From assembly GCF_001681715.1 (NCBI RefSeq), contig NZ_LNWY01000016.1:186001-250000 (forward strand): a stretch of 64,000 bases of DNA. The letters are read 5' to 3'. Numbering within the stretch: position 1 is the first letter of the stretch; each line of letters begins with the position of its first letter. The stretch is from Tritonibacter mobilis. GTDB lineage: Bacteria; Pseudomonadota; Alphaproteobacteria; Rhodobacterales; Rhodobacteraceae. The notes below the pieces were generated by a model. It was not told where the DNA came from and searched no databases. It saw only the letters and a list, made by a program, of their open reading frames with translations. Shown here piece after piece: positions 45,077 through 54,402 of the stretch. Position numbers and translations under genes: made by a program.

Positions 45077-46288
45077 ATGACTCATATCGCGGTGATTGGC
45101 GCAGGTCAGGCAGGGGCGTCGCTCGTGGCCAAATTGCGCAAGAGCGGATTTGACGGTGATATCACCCTGATCGGTGCTGAAGACGTGCTCCCCTACCAGC
45201 GTCCTCCTTTGTCCAAGGCCTATCTCTTGGGAGAGATGGAACTGGAGCGCCTGTTCCTGCGACCTCAGAGCTTTTATGCGGAAAATAATATCACCTTGCG
45301 ACTGGGCACCAAGGTGGATTCGATTGATGCGGATGCCAAGACCATCCACATCGGGGATGAGGCGATCTCTTATGATCAGTTGGCCCTGACCACCGGTTCG
45401 CACCCGCGTCGTCTGCCGGCCTCAATTGGGGGTGACCTTGATGGCGTACATGTGGTGCGTGATCTTGGAGATGTGAATGCGATGGCCCCTTCGGTATCTG
45501 AGGGCGCGCGCACGCTTATTGTTGGTGGCGGCTATATCGGCCTCGAAGCGGCAGCGGTTTGCGCCAAGCGGGGCGTCTCAGTCACTTTGGTCGAGATGGC
45601 AGACCGCATTTTGCAACGGGTCGCCGCCCCTGAAACCTCAGACTATTTCCGGACTCTCCACCGCTCGCACGGTGTCGATATCCGCGAAGGCGTTGGTCTC
45701 AACCACCTCGAGGGGGAGGATGGGAAGGTCACGCGCGCTGTGCTGAGCGATGGCAGTATGATCGAGGTGGATTTCGTGGTTGTTGGTGTCGGGATCGCGC
45801 CAGCATCGGAATTGGCCGACGCCGCAGGGCTTGAGATTGAGAACGGCATCCGTACGGACGCGCATGGCCGCACCTCCAACGCGTCGATCTGGGCCGCGGG
45901 AGATTGCGCATCCTTCCCATTCAACGGCCAGCGTATCCGTTTGGAAAGTGTCCCCAACGCCATCGATCAGGCCGAAGTGGTGGCTGAAAACATGCTGGGC
46001 GCACAAAAAACCTATGTGGCGACACCTTGGTTCTGGTCTGATCAGTATGATGTGAAGCTACAAATCGCAGGTCTCAATTCGGGTTATGATAATGTGGTAA
46101 CCCGGCAGGGTGCAGAGGGGATCGTCTCCTTCTGGTACTACACGGGCGATCAGCTCGTTGCCGTGGATGCAATGAACGACCCGCGCGCCTATATGGTGGC
46201 CAAACGCCTGATTGAGGCAGGAAAAACGGCTGATAAAACGGTTGTGGCCAATCCTGACGCGGATCTGAAGCCGCTTTTGAAGGCGTGA
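45077..46288 (+). CDS. FAD-dependent ferredoxin reductase-like oxidoreductase
   Basis: A 403-residue pyridine nucleotide-disulfide oxidoreductase of the putidaredoxin/rhodocoxin reductase group. AVIGAGQAGASLVAKLR binds FAD; LIVGGGYIGLEAAAVCAKRG binds NAD; SIWAAGDCASF is the second FAD motif; and a C-terminal domain with TPWFWSDQYDVKLQIAG follows. It normally reduces a 2Fe-2S ferredoxin that feeds a P450 or oxygenase; neither is nearby. It overlaps rsmD by 4 bp. Confidence 0.9.
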   Translation: MTHIAVIGAGQAGASLVAKLRKSGFDGDITLIGAEDVLPYQRPPLSKAYLLGEMELERLFLRPQSFYAENNITLRLGTKVDSIDADAKTIHIGDEAISYDQLALTTGSHPRRLPASIGGDLDGVHVVRDLGDVNAMAPSVSEGARTLIVGGGYIGLEAAAVCAKRGVSVTLVEMADRILQRVAAPETSDYFRTLHRSHGVDIREGVGLNHLEGEDGKVTRAVLSDGSMIEVDFVVVGVGIAPASELADAAGLEIENGIRTDAHGRTSNASIWAAGDCASFPFNGQRIRLESVPNAIDQAEVVAENMLGAQKTYVATPWFWSDQYDVKLQIAGLNSGYDNVVTRQGAEGIVSFWYYTGDQLVAVDAMNDPRAYMVAKRLIEAGKTADKTVVANPDADLKPLLKA

Positions 46289-46851
46289 GGATTATCGCAG
46301 GAGATTTCCGCGGACGTGCCCTTGCGTCCGTGGGTAAGGGCGATGCAGGTGCGCATCTGCGTCCTACCACGGATCGTGTGCGCGAAAGCCTCTTTAACGT
46401 CCTCAATCACAAGATAGAGTTTCAGGGCAAGCGCGTCCTTGATGTGTTTGCAGGTACGGGCGCGCTTGGGCTCGAGGCCCTGTCACGCGGCGCAGAGAGG
46501 GTCACCTTTGTGGATGACGGTCGAGTCGCGCAGGGATTGATCCGCAAAAACATCGATATTTGTCGCGCCGGGACGAGTGGCCAGTTGCTGCGCCGTTCCG
46601 CTCTCAAACTCGGCAATAATCCTGATCTGGCATATGATCTGATTTTCCTGGATCCGCCTTACGGGAAATCCTTGGGGCAAAAGGCGCTTCAGGCGTTGCT
46701 TGATGGTGCGTGGATCGCCCCAAACGCGCTTGTGGTCTGGGAGGAGAATGCTCCAATGGAGGCCATTCCGGGTTTCATATTGGAGGATGTGCGCAAATAT
46801 GGCGATACACACGTGACACTGCTCTGGTCCCAAAGTGATGACACAGACTGA
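46285..46851 (+). CDS. rsmD: 16S rRNA guanine-966 N2-methyltransferase
   Basis: A 188-residue SAM-dependent methyltransferase. It opens MRIIAGDFRGRALAS, then RPTTDRVRESLFNVL, DVFAGTGALGLEALSRGA (SAM site) and DLIFLDPPYGK (catalytic N6/N2-type NPPY equivalent). The start is GTG, overlapping the previous stop (GTGA). Confidence 0.95.
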   Translation: MRIIAGDFRGRALASVGKGDAGAHLRPTTDRVRESLFNVLNHKIEFQGKRVLDVFAGTGALGLEALSRGAERVTFVDDGRVAQGLIRKNIDICRAGTSGQLLRRSALKLGNNPDLAYDLIFLDPPYGKSLGQKALQALLDGAWIAPNALVVWEENAPMEAIPGFILEDVRKYGDTHVTLLWSQSDDTD

Positions 46852-46912
46852 CCTGTCGTAAGGGGCGGCAGAGAATTCATTCAGCCTTACCGCCTGACCG
46901 GAGCAGTTGTTC

Positions 46913-47578
46913 ATGCCCAAAACCTACCCAAGACCGAAGCTGGTGATCTTTGATTGTGACGGAGTGCTGATCGATAGTGAGCCGATCTTCAACGCTGTGC
47001 TTGTTCAAAACCTTGCTCGCCACGGCTTGCGTCTTATGCCAGAGCAAAGCCAACTCACTTTCACAGGCCTTGCGATGACCGAACTTGCCAGAATGGCATC
47101 GCAGATGGGGGCCGTGCTGCCGTAGGACTGGATCACAGAGGTTTACGACGAGGCATATGCTCTCCTGCGTAAGGGTGTGCCACTCATTCCCGGTGTAATG
47201 ACGGTGATCCGACGACTGGACGTGGAAAACATTCCTTGCTGCATTGTTTCCAACGGGAGTGAAGAAAAGATGCAGATTACCTTGGGACCCCATGGCTTAT
47301 GGGATCGGTTTCATCCGAACGCCATGTTCTCGGCCCATACGCTGAAGGTCGCGAAACCTGATCCGGAGATCTTCCTCGCAGCCGCCGCTCATTTTGACGT
47401 GCAGGCGCGCGACTGTGTGGTGATCGAGGATAGTGCAACAGGGGCCCGAGGCGCTGCGCGGGCCGGTATGCAGTGTTTCGGCTATGCTGCCAACACTCAA
47501 GAAACGGCGCTCTTAGCCGAAGGAGCCGAGATCTTTCACCACATGAAAGACCTGCCGCGACTCCTCGGTCTACGCTGA
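46913..47578 (+). pseudogene. HAD-family hydrolase interrupted by one amber codon
   Basis: One continuous frame of 222 codons encodes a complete phosphatase of the HAD (phosphoglycolate-phosphatase-like) family, except for a TAG at 47123-47125 (codon 71). Motif I is IFDCDGVLIDSE, motif II CIVSNGSEEK, motif III KVAKPDPEIF and motif IV VVIEDSATGARGAA. The reading frame does not shift across the stop, and the sequence after it (DWITEVYDEAYALL) continues the cap domain. A single substitution from a sense codon explains it. It could be a sequencing error, a recent null allele or a suppressed stop. Confidence 0.85.
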
Positions 47579-47617
47579 CGCTCTGTCCTCTTCTAACCCT
47601 GAATATCCCGGGGTGAA

Positions 47618-47650
47618 TGGCCCATCAGGGCCAGAGGGGCAGCGCCCCTC
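47618..47650. repeat. Tandem hairpins between the HAD pseudogene and map
   Basis: TGGCCC-ATCA-GGGCCA (47618-47633) is followed at once by GAGGGGC-AGC-GCCCCTC (47634-47650). There is no T-run. It lies between convergent genes and resembles the short GC hairpins elsewhere in the window. Confidence 0.55.
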
Positions 47651-47663
47651 CATGCGGGGAAGG

Positions 47664-48479
47664 TCAGTCTTGGTCGTAGGTCGGATGAAAACGGCCTGCA
47701 GGGGACAGGGTGAAAATATCCACGCCATCTGCAGTTACCCCGACGGAGTGTTCAAATTGTGCCGACAGCGACTTGTCACGGGTGACTGCAGTCCAGTCAT
47801 CTGCCAGCACCTTGGTTTCCGCGCGGCCCAGATTAAGCATCGGCTCAATTGTGAAAAACATGCCTTCTTCAAGCACAGGCCCGGTGCCAGGGCGGCCATA
47901 GTGCAGAACGTTTGGCGGGGCGTGGAACACTTGACCCAGACCATGACCACAGAAATCGCGCACCACGCTCACCCGTTGGCTTTCGGCATATGACTGGATC
48001 GCGTGGCCGATGTCGCCAAATGTATTGCCGGGTTTGACCACCTCAATGCCCTTCATCAAGGCATCATGGGTGATTTGAATGAGGCGTTCTGCCTTACGTG
48101 GCAGCTTGCCTGCGACATACATGCGGCTGGTGTCGCCGAACCAGCCATCAACGATCACGGTGACGTCGATATTGAGGATATCGCCGTCCTTTAGTTTCTT
48201 GTCACCGGGGATACCGTGGCAGACCACATGGTTGATCGAGATACAGCTGGCGTGCTGATACCCTTTGTAGCCAATGGTCGCCGAGGTCGCGCCAGCCTCT
48301 TCCACCATTTGGGTGATGATCCGGTCAATCTCGCCGGTCGTTTGGCCGACAAAAACATGCGCAGCGATATCGTCCAGAATTTTAGCCGCCAGAGCACCGG
48401 CTGCGTGCATACCGACAAAATCGGCCTGCTCGTAGATTCGGATACCGTCCTTGGTGGTGCGGCCGTTTTTGGATCTCAT
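47664..48479 (-). CDS. map: Methionine aminopeptidase type I
   Basis: Removes the N-terminal methionine from new proteins using two metal ions. Residues for catalysis appear in HASCISINHVVCHGIPGD, LNIDVTVIVDGWFGDTSRMY, FCGHGLGQVFH, FFTIEPML and FEHSVGV. I start at ATG 48479 (MRSKNGRTTKDGIRIYE) because GGAG lies 9 nt upstream; an ATG at 48494 would add five residues. The pita-bread fold is shared with creatinase at 25.3 kb. Confidence 0.95.
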   Translation of the reverse strand: MRSKNGRTTKDGIRIYEQADFVGMHAAGALAAKILDDIAAHVFVGQTTGEIDRIITQMVEEAGATSATIGYKGYQHASCISINHVVCHGIPGDKKLKDGDILNIDVTVIVDGWFGDTSRMYVAGKLPRKAERLIQITHDALMKGIEVVKPGNTFGDIGHAIQSYAESQRVSVVRDFCGHGLGQVFHAPPNVLHYGRPGTGPVLEEGMFFTIEPMLNLGRAETKVLADDWTAVTRDKSLSAQFEHSVGVTADGVDIFTLSPAGRFHPTYDQD

Positions 48480-48628
48480 CGGGGCGTGCTCCATCGCGTG
48501 TGTTTGGACTGCTATTTAAGGGGTTCAACTCAAAAGGGCCAGAGGGGCGCGCCTTTCTTTGCGGAACCTTCCTTGGGATCGGGCGTTTTGTCGTAAGAAA
48601 TACGCCAAAAAACAGGGAACAGATCGAG

Positions 48629-49510
48629 ATGGAGCGCCTAGACAGCATCATGCAAACCGAAATTTACGACGGCAAGGCTCTCGCTGACCTTGTAACACTG
48701 GAGTTCCTCGCACAGGTACTCGGCAGTGTCGTGGCGGCGGCCCTTATTCTGATCGTCGGCTTTCTTGTGGCAGGCTGGGCCAAGCGACGTGTCGTTGCGA
48801 TCAGCGACAACCACACACGGCTCGATGCTACGTTGTTTCACTTCCTAGGTAACCTGGTGCGCTACGCAATTTTGGGTTTTGCGGTTCTGTTTGTTCTCAA
48901 CACCTTCGGGGTGAAGACAACATCTATCGTTGCGGCCATCGGTGCGGCGGGTCTGGCCATCGGTCTGGCCATGCAGGGCGCGCTTTCGAATGTCGCTGCA
49001 GGCGTGATGATCATTCTCTTTCGTCCGTTTAAGCTCGGTGACTTCATCGACGTGGATGGAGAAATGGGCACGGTGAAGGAAATCACGCTCAATAATACGG
49101 TGGTTGCAAGCCTTTCGAATGTGAAAGTGATCATTCCCAATGCCGAGGTCTGGGGCAATACGATTTCCAACTACTCGGAATACCCGACGCGCCGTGCAGA
49201 ATGGAGTTTCGGTGTGGGATATGGTGCCAACCTTGCCCTCGCTGAACGCACAATCCATGACACGATCATGGCCGATGAGCGGTCAATGACGACTCCGGAA
49301 CCCTTTATTCAGGTTAACAATCTGAACGACAGCTCTGTTGATTTTCTGGTGCGTGTCTGGGTCAGTTCGGCCGACTACTTTCAGTATCAGGCTGACATGA
49401 AGCGCAAGGTAAAAGAGGCGCTGGATGCGGCCGGAGTGGATATTCCGTTCCCAACCCGGACCTTGGTACAGCCTCGCAACTCTCAGGATGAAGATCTCGA
49501 CGCAGCCTGA
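48629..49510 (+). CDS. mscS: MscS-family mechanosensitive channel, minimal form
   Basis: A 293-residue protein close in size to E. coli MscS. Three N-terminal helices lead to the pore helix AAGLAIGLAMQGALSNVAAG, then IILFRPFKLGDFIDVDGEMG and KVIIPNAEVWGNTISNYSEY. I start at ATG 48629 (MERLDSIM), which follows GATCGAGA; the frame open to 48500 lacks family-like sequence. Divergent from map. Confidence 0.92.
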   Translation: MERLDSIMQTEIYDGKALADLVTLEFLAQVLGSVVAAALILIVGFLVAGWAKRRVVAISDNHTRLDATLFHFLGNLVRYAILGFAVLFVLNTFGVKTTSIVAAIGAAGLAIGLAMQGALSNVAAGVMIILFRPFKLGDFIDVDGEMGTVKEITLNNTVVASLSNVKVIIPNAEVWGNTISNYSEYPTRRAEWSFGVGYGANLALAERTIHDTIMADERSMTTPEPFIQVNNLNDSSVDFLVRVWVSSADYFQYQADMKRKVKEALDAAGVDIPFPTRTLVQPRNSQDEDLDAA

Positions 49511-49520
49511 TTGTCAAAGG

Positions 49521-50219
49521 TCAGTCCGCGAAGGGCTGACCTATCTCCACCCCTTCGGGCGTGATGGAAGTGCCGACAACCAGCCGTTCGACGCCACGCG
49601 CACGGGCCGCATCAAATTCAGCGGCGTATGTCGGGTCAATGTCCGCGGCCAGCGCAAAACGCTGACAATCTGTTCGCTGCACCAAGTAAAGCATCACCGC
49701 CCGATGACCGGCCTCGGCCATATCGCCAAGCTCTCGCAGGTGCTTGGCGCCGCGTGCGGTGACGCTGTCGGGAAATTCCGCAAGGCCCTGCTGGCGTGAG
49801 AGCGTGACGCTTTTCACCTCGACGTAACAATCGGGTAATACGTCGCCTGTCAGCAGAAAATCAATGCGGCTGTTTTGGCCATACTTCACCTCTGCGCGAA
49901 TGGTGGAATAGGCGGCGAGTTCTTTGATCTGACCTGACGCCAAGGCGCTTTTCAGGGCACGGTTCGGGACTGATGTATCGACCCCTGTGAAATGGCCATT
50001 TGCATGTTCGACCAGCCGCCAGCCGTATTTCAGCTTCTTCTTCGGGTCGTCATTCGGTTCGAGCCAGATCCGCATGCCGGGTTTCGCCAATCCCATCATG
50101 GAGCCGGGGTTGGCACAATGGGCGGTCACCTCGCGCCCATCCTCCAGCCGACAATCGGCGAGAAAGCGTTTGTAGCGTTTGATCAGAGTCGCGGGGATCA
50201 GGGGCGTGGGAAATCTCAT
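49521..50219 (-). CDS. sfsA: DNA/RNA nuclease SfsA
   Basis: A 232-residue protein of the sugar fermentation stimulation family. It opens MRFPTPLIPATLIKRYKRFL, followed by VTAHCANPGSMMGL, GVDTSVPNRALKSAL, SRIDFLLTG and CYVEVKSVTL, where the D-E-K residues fit a PD-(D/E)xK nuclease site. Start at ATG 50219; upstream codons are not conserved-looking. Convergent with the mscS gene. Confidence 0.94.
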   Translation of the reverse strand: MRFPTPLIPATLIKRYKRFLADCRLEDGREVTAHCANPGSMMGLAKPGMRIWLEPNDDPKKKLKYGWRLVEHANGHFTGVDTSVPNRALKSALASGQIKELAAYSTIRAEVKYGQNSRIDFLLTGDVLPDCYVEVKSVTLSRQQGLAEFPDSVTARGAKHLRELGDMAEAGHRAVMLYLVQRTDCQRFALAADIDPTYAAEFDAARARGVERLVVGTSITPEGVEIGQPFAD

Positions 50220-50342
50220 GGAACCGGGTGATGGGCCATATTCTGCCACCTGTCAAAGCCTGATCCGCCCCTATCCGCTTGCACCGGCGGCGGGGCTGGC
50301 TATCCTCTTGCCAAGAACCGGAAATCCCACAGGAGACGTGCT

Positions 50343-51065
50343 ATGCCCAATCCCACCGCTGCCATGCTTGTGATCGGGGATGAAATCCTGTCGGGGCGCA
50401 CCCGTGATGCCAATATGTATTACCTCGCAGGTGAGCTGTCGAAACATGGCGTTGACCTCAAAGAGGTGCGGGTGGTCAGCGATGACGCGCCAGCAATTGT
50501 TGCCGCTGTGCGGGCACTTTCTGATGCCTACGACCATGTTTTCACATCTGGCGGAATAGGCCCCACCCATGACGACATCACCGCCGATTGCATCGCCGAA
50601 GCATTTGGTGCTGCCATTGATGTACGTGCTGACGCCCGCGCGATCCTAGCGGAGCATTATGCCAAGACCGGGGCAGAACTGAATGATGCCCGTCTGCGCA
50701 TGGCTCGCATCCCGGACGGAGCAGAGCTGATCGACAATCCGGTGTCACGTGCGCCGGGATTCACGATGGGAAATGTGCATGTGATGGCGGGCGTGCCCGT
50801 AGTGTTTCAGGCTATGGTTGAAACCGTATTGGCGACACTTGTTGGGGGCAAACCTCTGCTTAGTCAGACCCTGAGGGTGGATCGTGGCGAAGGTGAGATC
50901 GCGGCAACCTTATCGGCACTGGCCGAGAAATATGGCGATCTGTCGATCGGTTGCTACCCGTTCCAGATCAACGGCGCGTTTGGTGCGAATGTGGTGGTGC
51001 GCGGCACAGATGGCGCGCAGGTGGACGCGGCAATCACTGAACTTGCACGGGATCTTGGCCTGTGA
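50343..51065 (+). CDS. Molybdopterin-binding domain protein (CinA N-terminal type)
   Basis: A 240-residue protein with the MoaB/MogA fold: MLVIGDEILSGRTRDANMYY, HVFTSGGIGPTHDDITADCI, and LRMARIPDGAELIDNP. It lacks the C-terminal nicotinamide-nucleotide amidase domain of full CinA. Similar proteins act as pyrophosphatases or in unknown pterin-related roles. Ribosome site CAGGAGACG. It overlaps the GNAT gene by 4 bp (GTGA). Confidence 0.9.
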   Translation: MPNPTAAMLVIGDEILSGRTRDANMYYLAGELSKHGVDLKEVRVVSDDAPAIVAAVRALSDAYDHVFTSGGIGPTHDDITADCIAEAFGAAIDVRADARAILAEHYAKTGAELNDARLRMARIPDGAELIDNPVSRAPGFTMGNVHVMAGVPVVFQAMVETVLATLVGGKPLLSQTLRVDRGEGEIAATLSALAEKYGDLSIGCYPFQINGAFGANVVVRGTDGAQVDAAITELARDLGL

Positions 51066-51787
51066 CGCTGCCGCTGACCGATCCCAAATACTACGACGTC
51101 GTCGAGGCGACATGGCCTTGCCTTCGTAAAGACACCTTGGGTGAGATCACGCTTCGTATCGGTGCAGGAGGTGGCAGCCGCGTCTCAGCGGCCACCGCAG
51201 AAGCATCTATAAGCGATGAACAGATCGCCGAGGCCGAAGCCGCCATGCAGGCGCTGGGACAGTCGCGCCTGTTTATGATCCGCGACGGTCAGGATGAGTT
51301 GGATCAACAACTCGACCGGCTAGGCTATGAGGTGATGGACCCGGTGGTGCTGTGGACCTGTGCGCCATCGCTATTGACGGATGTCACAATTCCCCGCGTC
51401 ACGACGTTTTGCCTGTGGGAGCCACTGGCGATTCAACGTGAGATCTGGGCGACCGGTGGGATCGGACCTGAGCGGCTTTCGGTGATGCACCGTGCGTGCG
51501 GGCCTAAAACCTCACTGCTTGGGCGATGGAACGATAAACCCGCGGGGACGGCTTATGTGGGTATGTATGGCGACACCGCCATGCTGCATGCGCTTGAGAT
51601 TTTGCCTCACCAGCGGCGCAAGGGTGTGGGCGTTTGGATGATGCGGCAGGCAGCCTATTGGGCGGCAGAGCAGGGCGCAACTGAGCTGGCGGTGCTGTGC
51701 ACCCGCGCCAACAAGGGCGCGAATGTGCTTTATGGCGGCCTCAGGATGACCCAGGCGGGCGGCTATCACTACCGTATCAAACGCTGA
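51062..51787 (+). CDS. GNAT family N-acetyltransferase
   Basis: A 241-residue protein starting at a GTG that overlaps the previous stop. The acetyl-CoA site is seen in MLHALEILPHQRRKGVGVWM followed by MRQAAYWAAEQGATELAVLC. The N-terminal half is less conserved. Substrate unknown. It is the second gene of a four-gene cluster with the CinA-like, peroxidase-related and OmpA-like genes. Confidence 0.87.
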   Translation: MTLPLTDPKYYDVVEATWPCLRKDTLGEITLRIGAGGGSRVSAATAEASISDEQIAEAEAAMQALGQSRLFMIRDGQDELDQQLDRLGYEVMDPVVLWTCAPSLLTDVTIPRVTTFCLWEPLAIQREIWATGGIGPERLSVMHRACGPKTSLLGRWNDKPAGTAYVGMYGDTAMLHALEILPHQRRKGVGVWMMRQAAYWAAEQGATELAVLCTRANKGANVLYGGLRMTQAGGYHYRIKR

Positions 51788-51816
51788 CAACCACACGCCG
51801 GAGGAGGGCGTACGTT

Positions 51817-52389
51817 ATGACCAATCCTAAGGAGCCGACCGCGCTCGACCTGCCAATGATGGACCCGCTTCCGCAGGAGACACAGAAGTATTTCGACATC
51901 TGCCAAGAAAAGCTCGGCATGGTGCCCAATGTTCTGAAGGCCTACGCCTTTGATGTTGAAAAACTCAATGCATTTACAGCGATGTATAATGATCTGATGC
52001 TCGGTGAGAGCAAGCTCTCCAAATTGGAGCGCGAGATGATTGCAGTGGTGGTTTCTTCCATCAACAAGTGTTTTTACTGTCTGGTCGCACATGGCGCAGC
52101 GGTGCGGCAATTGTCAGGTGATCCCCAATTGGGCGAGATGCTGGTGATGAACTACCGCGTTGCCCCATTGGAGGCACGCCAGCGCGCGATGCTGGATTTT
52201 GCGGCCAAAATGACCCGCGCAAGCGCGGAAATCGAAGAGGCCGATCGAGAAGGGCTGCGCGCTCACGGATTTGATGATCGTGACATCTGGGACATCGCCA
52301 ATGTCGCGGCCTTTTTCAACATGACCAACCGTGTTGCCAGTGCCTCTGCCATGGTGCCCAACGCTGAATATCACGGGCAGTTTCGGTAA
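51817..52389 (+). CDS. Peroxidase-related enzyme (carboxymuconolactone decarboxylase fold)
   Basis: A 190-residue AhpD-like protein. The redox motif is SINKCFYCLVAHGAAVR (CxxC then H). LMLGESKLSKLEREMIAVVV precedes it, and IWDIANVAAFFNMTNRVAS follows. Such proteins reduce peroxides or act in unknown detoxification. Start at ATG 51817 after GGAGGAGGG. Its stop overlaps the OmpA-like start (TAATG). Confidence 0.92.
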   Translation: MTNPKEPTALDLPMMDPLPQETQKYFDICQEKLGMVPNVLKAYAFDVEKLNAFTAMYNDLMLGESKLSKLEREMIAVVVSSINKCFYCLVAHGAAVRQLSGDPQLGEMLVMNYRVAPLEARQRAMLDFAAKMTRASAEIEEADREGLRAHGFDDRDIWDIANVAAFFNMTNRVASASAMVPNAEYHGQFR

Positions 52390-53426
52390 TGTTTCAGCAG
52401 AGGCTCACAGCGAGGCTTTGGCGTCTGGTATGCGCTGCATTGATCTGTGTGGGGATTGCCGTACAGGCCAATGCAGCGACCATCTCTGTCCCGCTGCCTG
52501 CAGGAAGTGAGCTTCTGCGCGAACAGGAAACGCCGCTCGACACACTATTGTTGCCGACTGGTCCGGTCTCTGGAGATGATGTCCCGACACGCGCTGTGGA
52601 AGGGCGCATTCATCGGCGCAGCTGGCGGATTGGTGATGGCCTTAGTCCGCTGGAAGTCCTCGCCCCGATCCGTACAGCATTGGAAAAACGCGGGTTTCAA
52701 GAGGTTTACGCCTGTACAGCGCAGGCCTGCGGTGGCTTTGGGTTTCGCTTTGGCATTGAGGTAATCCCGGCCCCGGATATGGCGGTCAACCTCTCCAATT
52801 ACGAATTCTTGGCGGCTGAACAGCCTGAAACCGGCACCGCCGTATCCTTGCTGGTATCGCGGTTCGGCGGATCAATCTATGTGCAGATGTTAGAGCGCCA
52901 TGACCCCAGTCAATCGTTGCGCCCTTCTGGTGGGCCATCCAATGGCGGGCGCGACACCTCTGACGGTGCAGAATTAGGCTCTGATATTACCGATGCGGCT
53001 GAACAGGCGTTGCTTGTGGATGCGATCAAGAAAGGTGGCAGCCTCACCACAGGGGCCATTCGGGATTTGCTGCTGTTGCAGGGCCGCGTTCCCCTGCTGG
53101 ATCTGGAATTTGACACCGCCTCGACGCAGATGGGCGAGGGCCCATTTGATAGTCTGCGCCAACTTGCCGAGTTTCTCGATCAAAACAAAAGCGCCACCAT
53201 TCTATTGGTGGGTCACACCGATACTGTGGGGGGGCTTGAGGGCAATATCGCCTTGTCTCGGCGCCGTGCCATTAGTGTTCGCGAACGGTTGACCACACGC
53301 TATGGCATTGATGGTGGGCGTATTCAGGTGGCGGGCGCGGGCTACATGGCTCCATTGGCCCCGAATACGACCGAAACAGGGCGTGAAACCAACCGCCGCG
53401 TCGAGGCAGTCTTGGTAATGCCCTGA
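52389..53426 (+). CDS. OmpA family protein
   Basis: A 345-residue exported protein. The signal peptide (about 1-29, ending ANA) is followed by ~200 residues without recognised domain, including a probable disulfide pair in YACTAQACGG, then a C-terminal OmpA peptidoglycan-binding domain (about 240-345): ATILLVGHTDTVGGLEGNIA, LSRRRAISVRERL and ETNRRVEAVLVMP. Likely periplasmic or outer-membrane associated, tied to the wall. Confidence 0.9.
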   Translation: MFQQRLTARLWRLVCAALICVGIAVQANAATISVPLPAGSELLREQETPLDTLLLPTGPVSGDDVPTRAVEGRIHRRSWRIGDGLSPLEVLAPIRTALEKRGFQEVYACTAQACGGFGFRFGIEVIPAPDMAVNLSNYEFLAAEQPETGTAVSLLVSRFGGSIYVQMLERHDPSQSLRPSGGPSNGGRDTSDGAELGSDITDAAEQALLVDAIKKGGSLTTGAIRDLLLLQGRVPLLDLEFDTASTQMGEGPFDSLRQLAEFLDQNKSATILLVGHTDTVGGLEGNIALSRRRAISVRERLTTRYGIDGGRIQVAGAGYMAPLAPNTTETGRETNRRVEAVLVMP

Positions 53427-53436
53427 GCGGTAGCCG

Positions 53437-54024
53437 TCAGGTCACCAGCATCCAGACCGCCACGGCAAACAGCGCAAAGGCAAAGATCATGTTCAGAATG
53501 CGAGACTGTTCAGGGCTGTTGAACACCCGTGCCAATCGCGCACCCGCCAAGGTCCATATCGTAAAGGCCAAAAGGTTGTTCAGTGTAAAGATCGTGGTGA
53601 TGAGCAACACCTGCTCCCATGCGTTTTGCCCCGAAGCGGACAGAAACTGCGTAAACATCAGCGCAATGATTACATAGGCCTTGGGGTTAAAAAGCAGCAG
53701 CACGACCCCATCTGTGAACCGCGCAGAGGTGGCACTTGCACGACTGTCATCGGGGGGCGCTTGCAGAAAACGCCACGCGATCCACATGACATAGAGCGCG
53801 CCCAGGACTTTCAGGATATCGAACACAGCGGGCATGCGGGATAGTGCTGCAAACCCGCCGAACCCGATCGCCAGCGTGACGAGCCAAGTGGCGATATGAT
53901 ACCCCGCAGATGCCGCGATTGTGGCGCGCGCACCGAAACGCGCACCAGCCGCTGCAAAGAACAGATTGCCGGGGCCGGGGCTATAGGCCAGCGGAAACAG
54001 AAAAACGAGCAGAGCAGGGATCAT
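53437..54024 (-). CDS. LysE family translocator
   Basis: A 195-residue exporter with about six helices. PLAYSPGPGNLFFAAAGARF at the N-terminus is the LysE/RhtB signature, and LLLFNPKAYVIIALMFTQFL is the second hallmark. Start at ATG 54024, giving the family length. Exports an amino acid or derivative; which one is unknown. Confidence 0.92.
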   Translation of the reverse strand: MIPALLVFLFPLAYSPGPGNLFFAAAGARFGARATIAASAGYHIATWLVTLAIGFGGFAALSRMPAVFDILKVLGALYVMWIAWRFLQAPPDDSRASATSARFTDGVVLLLFNPKAYVIIALMFTQFLSASGQNAWEQVLLITTIFTLNNLLAFTIWTLAGARLARVFNSPEQSRILNMIFAFALFAVAVWMLVT

Positions 54025-54402
54025 GGTGAATCTCTCCGAGAGCAGACTGATGTGTCGTGCTTGCCTGAAATGCACAGACCACCGCGACCCGAAGCTTGCG
54101 CATTTCTCCTGATCCTGCGTCATACTGTAGATAGGGATTTCTTTGCCGGAGAGCTCCGGCCCCCGCAGGTGCTCCGGCTTGCGCCGCAACCCCTTGGCGG
54201 CGTTGGGCGTGGCACCGGTGTGCGGTGCGGGGGGCGCGCGCCGGGTAGTCGCCCCTTTCGCAATGGGGGGCTATGAAAACGCGGCGCATCAGCTTCTGGC
54301 GAAACCGCAGCGTGCCGCTAAGGCACGCTGCCGGGCCCAACGGGAAGGTGGTGCATCTTCATGCATCCCTGACGGGCGGGAGCGCGCCGTCAGAACAGGG
54401 TG
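54025..54402. other. GC-rich intergenic region
   Basis: No coding region is supported. It holds the LysE promoter side, short GC inverted repeats around 54140-54235 (for example GCCGGAG/CTCCGGC), and the two-hairpin repeat copy B described separately. Confidence 0.5.
54307..54385. repeat. Intergenic two-hairpin repeat, copy B
   Basis: GCAGCGTGCC/GGCACGCTGC (54307-54316, 54322-54331, loop GCTAA) is followed by GGGCCCAACG, a second weaker hairpin around GGTGCAT/ATGCATC, and GGGCGGGAGCGC (54374-54385). GGCCCAACG and GGGCGGGAGCGC are shared exactly with copy A at 43405, at nearly the same spacing (40 versus 42 bp); the stem sequences differ. Confidence 0.75.

Noticed and set aside
47123-47125. 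Amber codon in the HAD gene as recoded pyrrolysine or another special amino acid
   Set aside because: No downstream recoding structure is evident, the surrounding family does not use one, and alphaproteobacteria of this group are not known to decode TAG.
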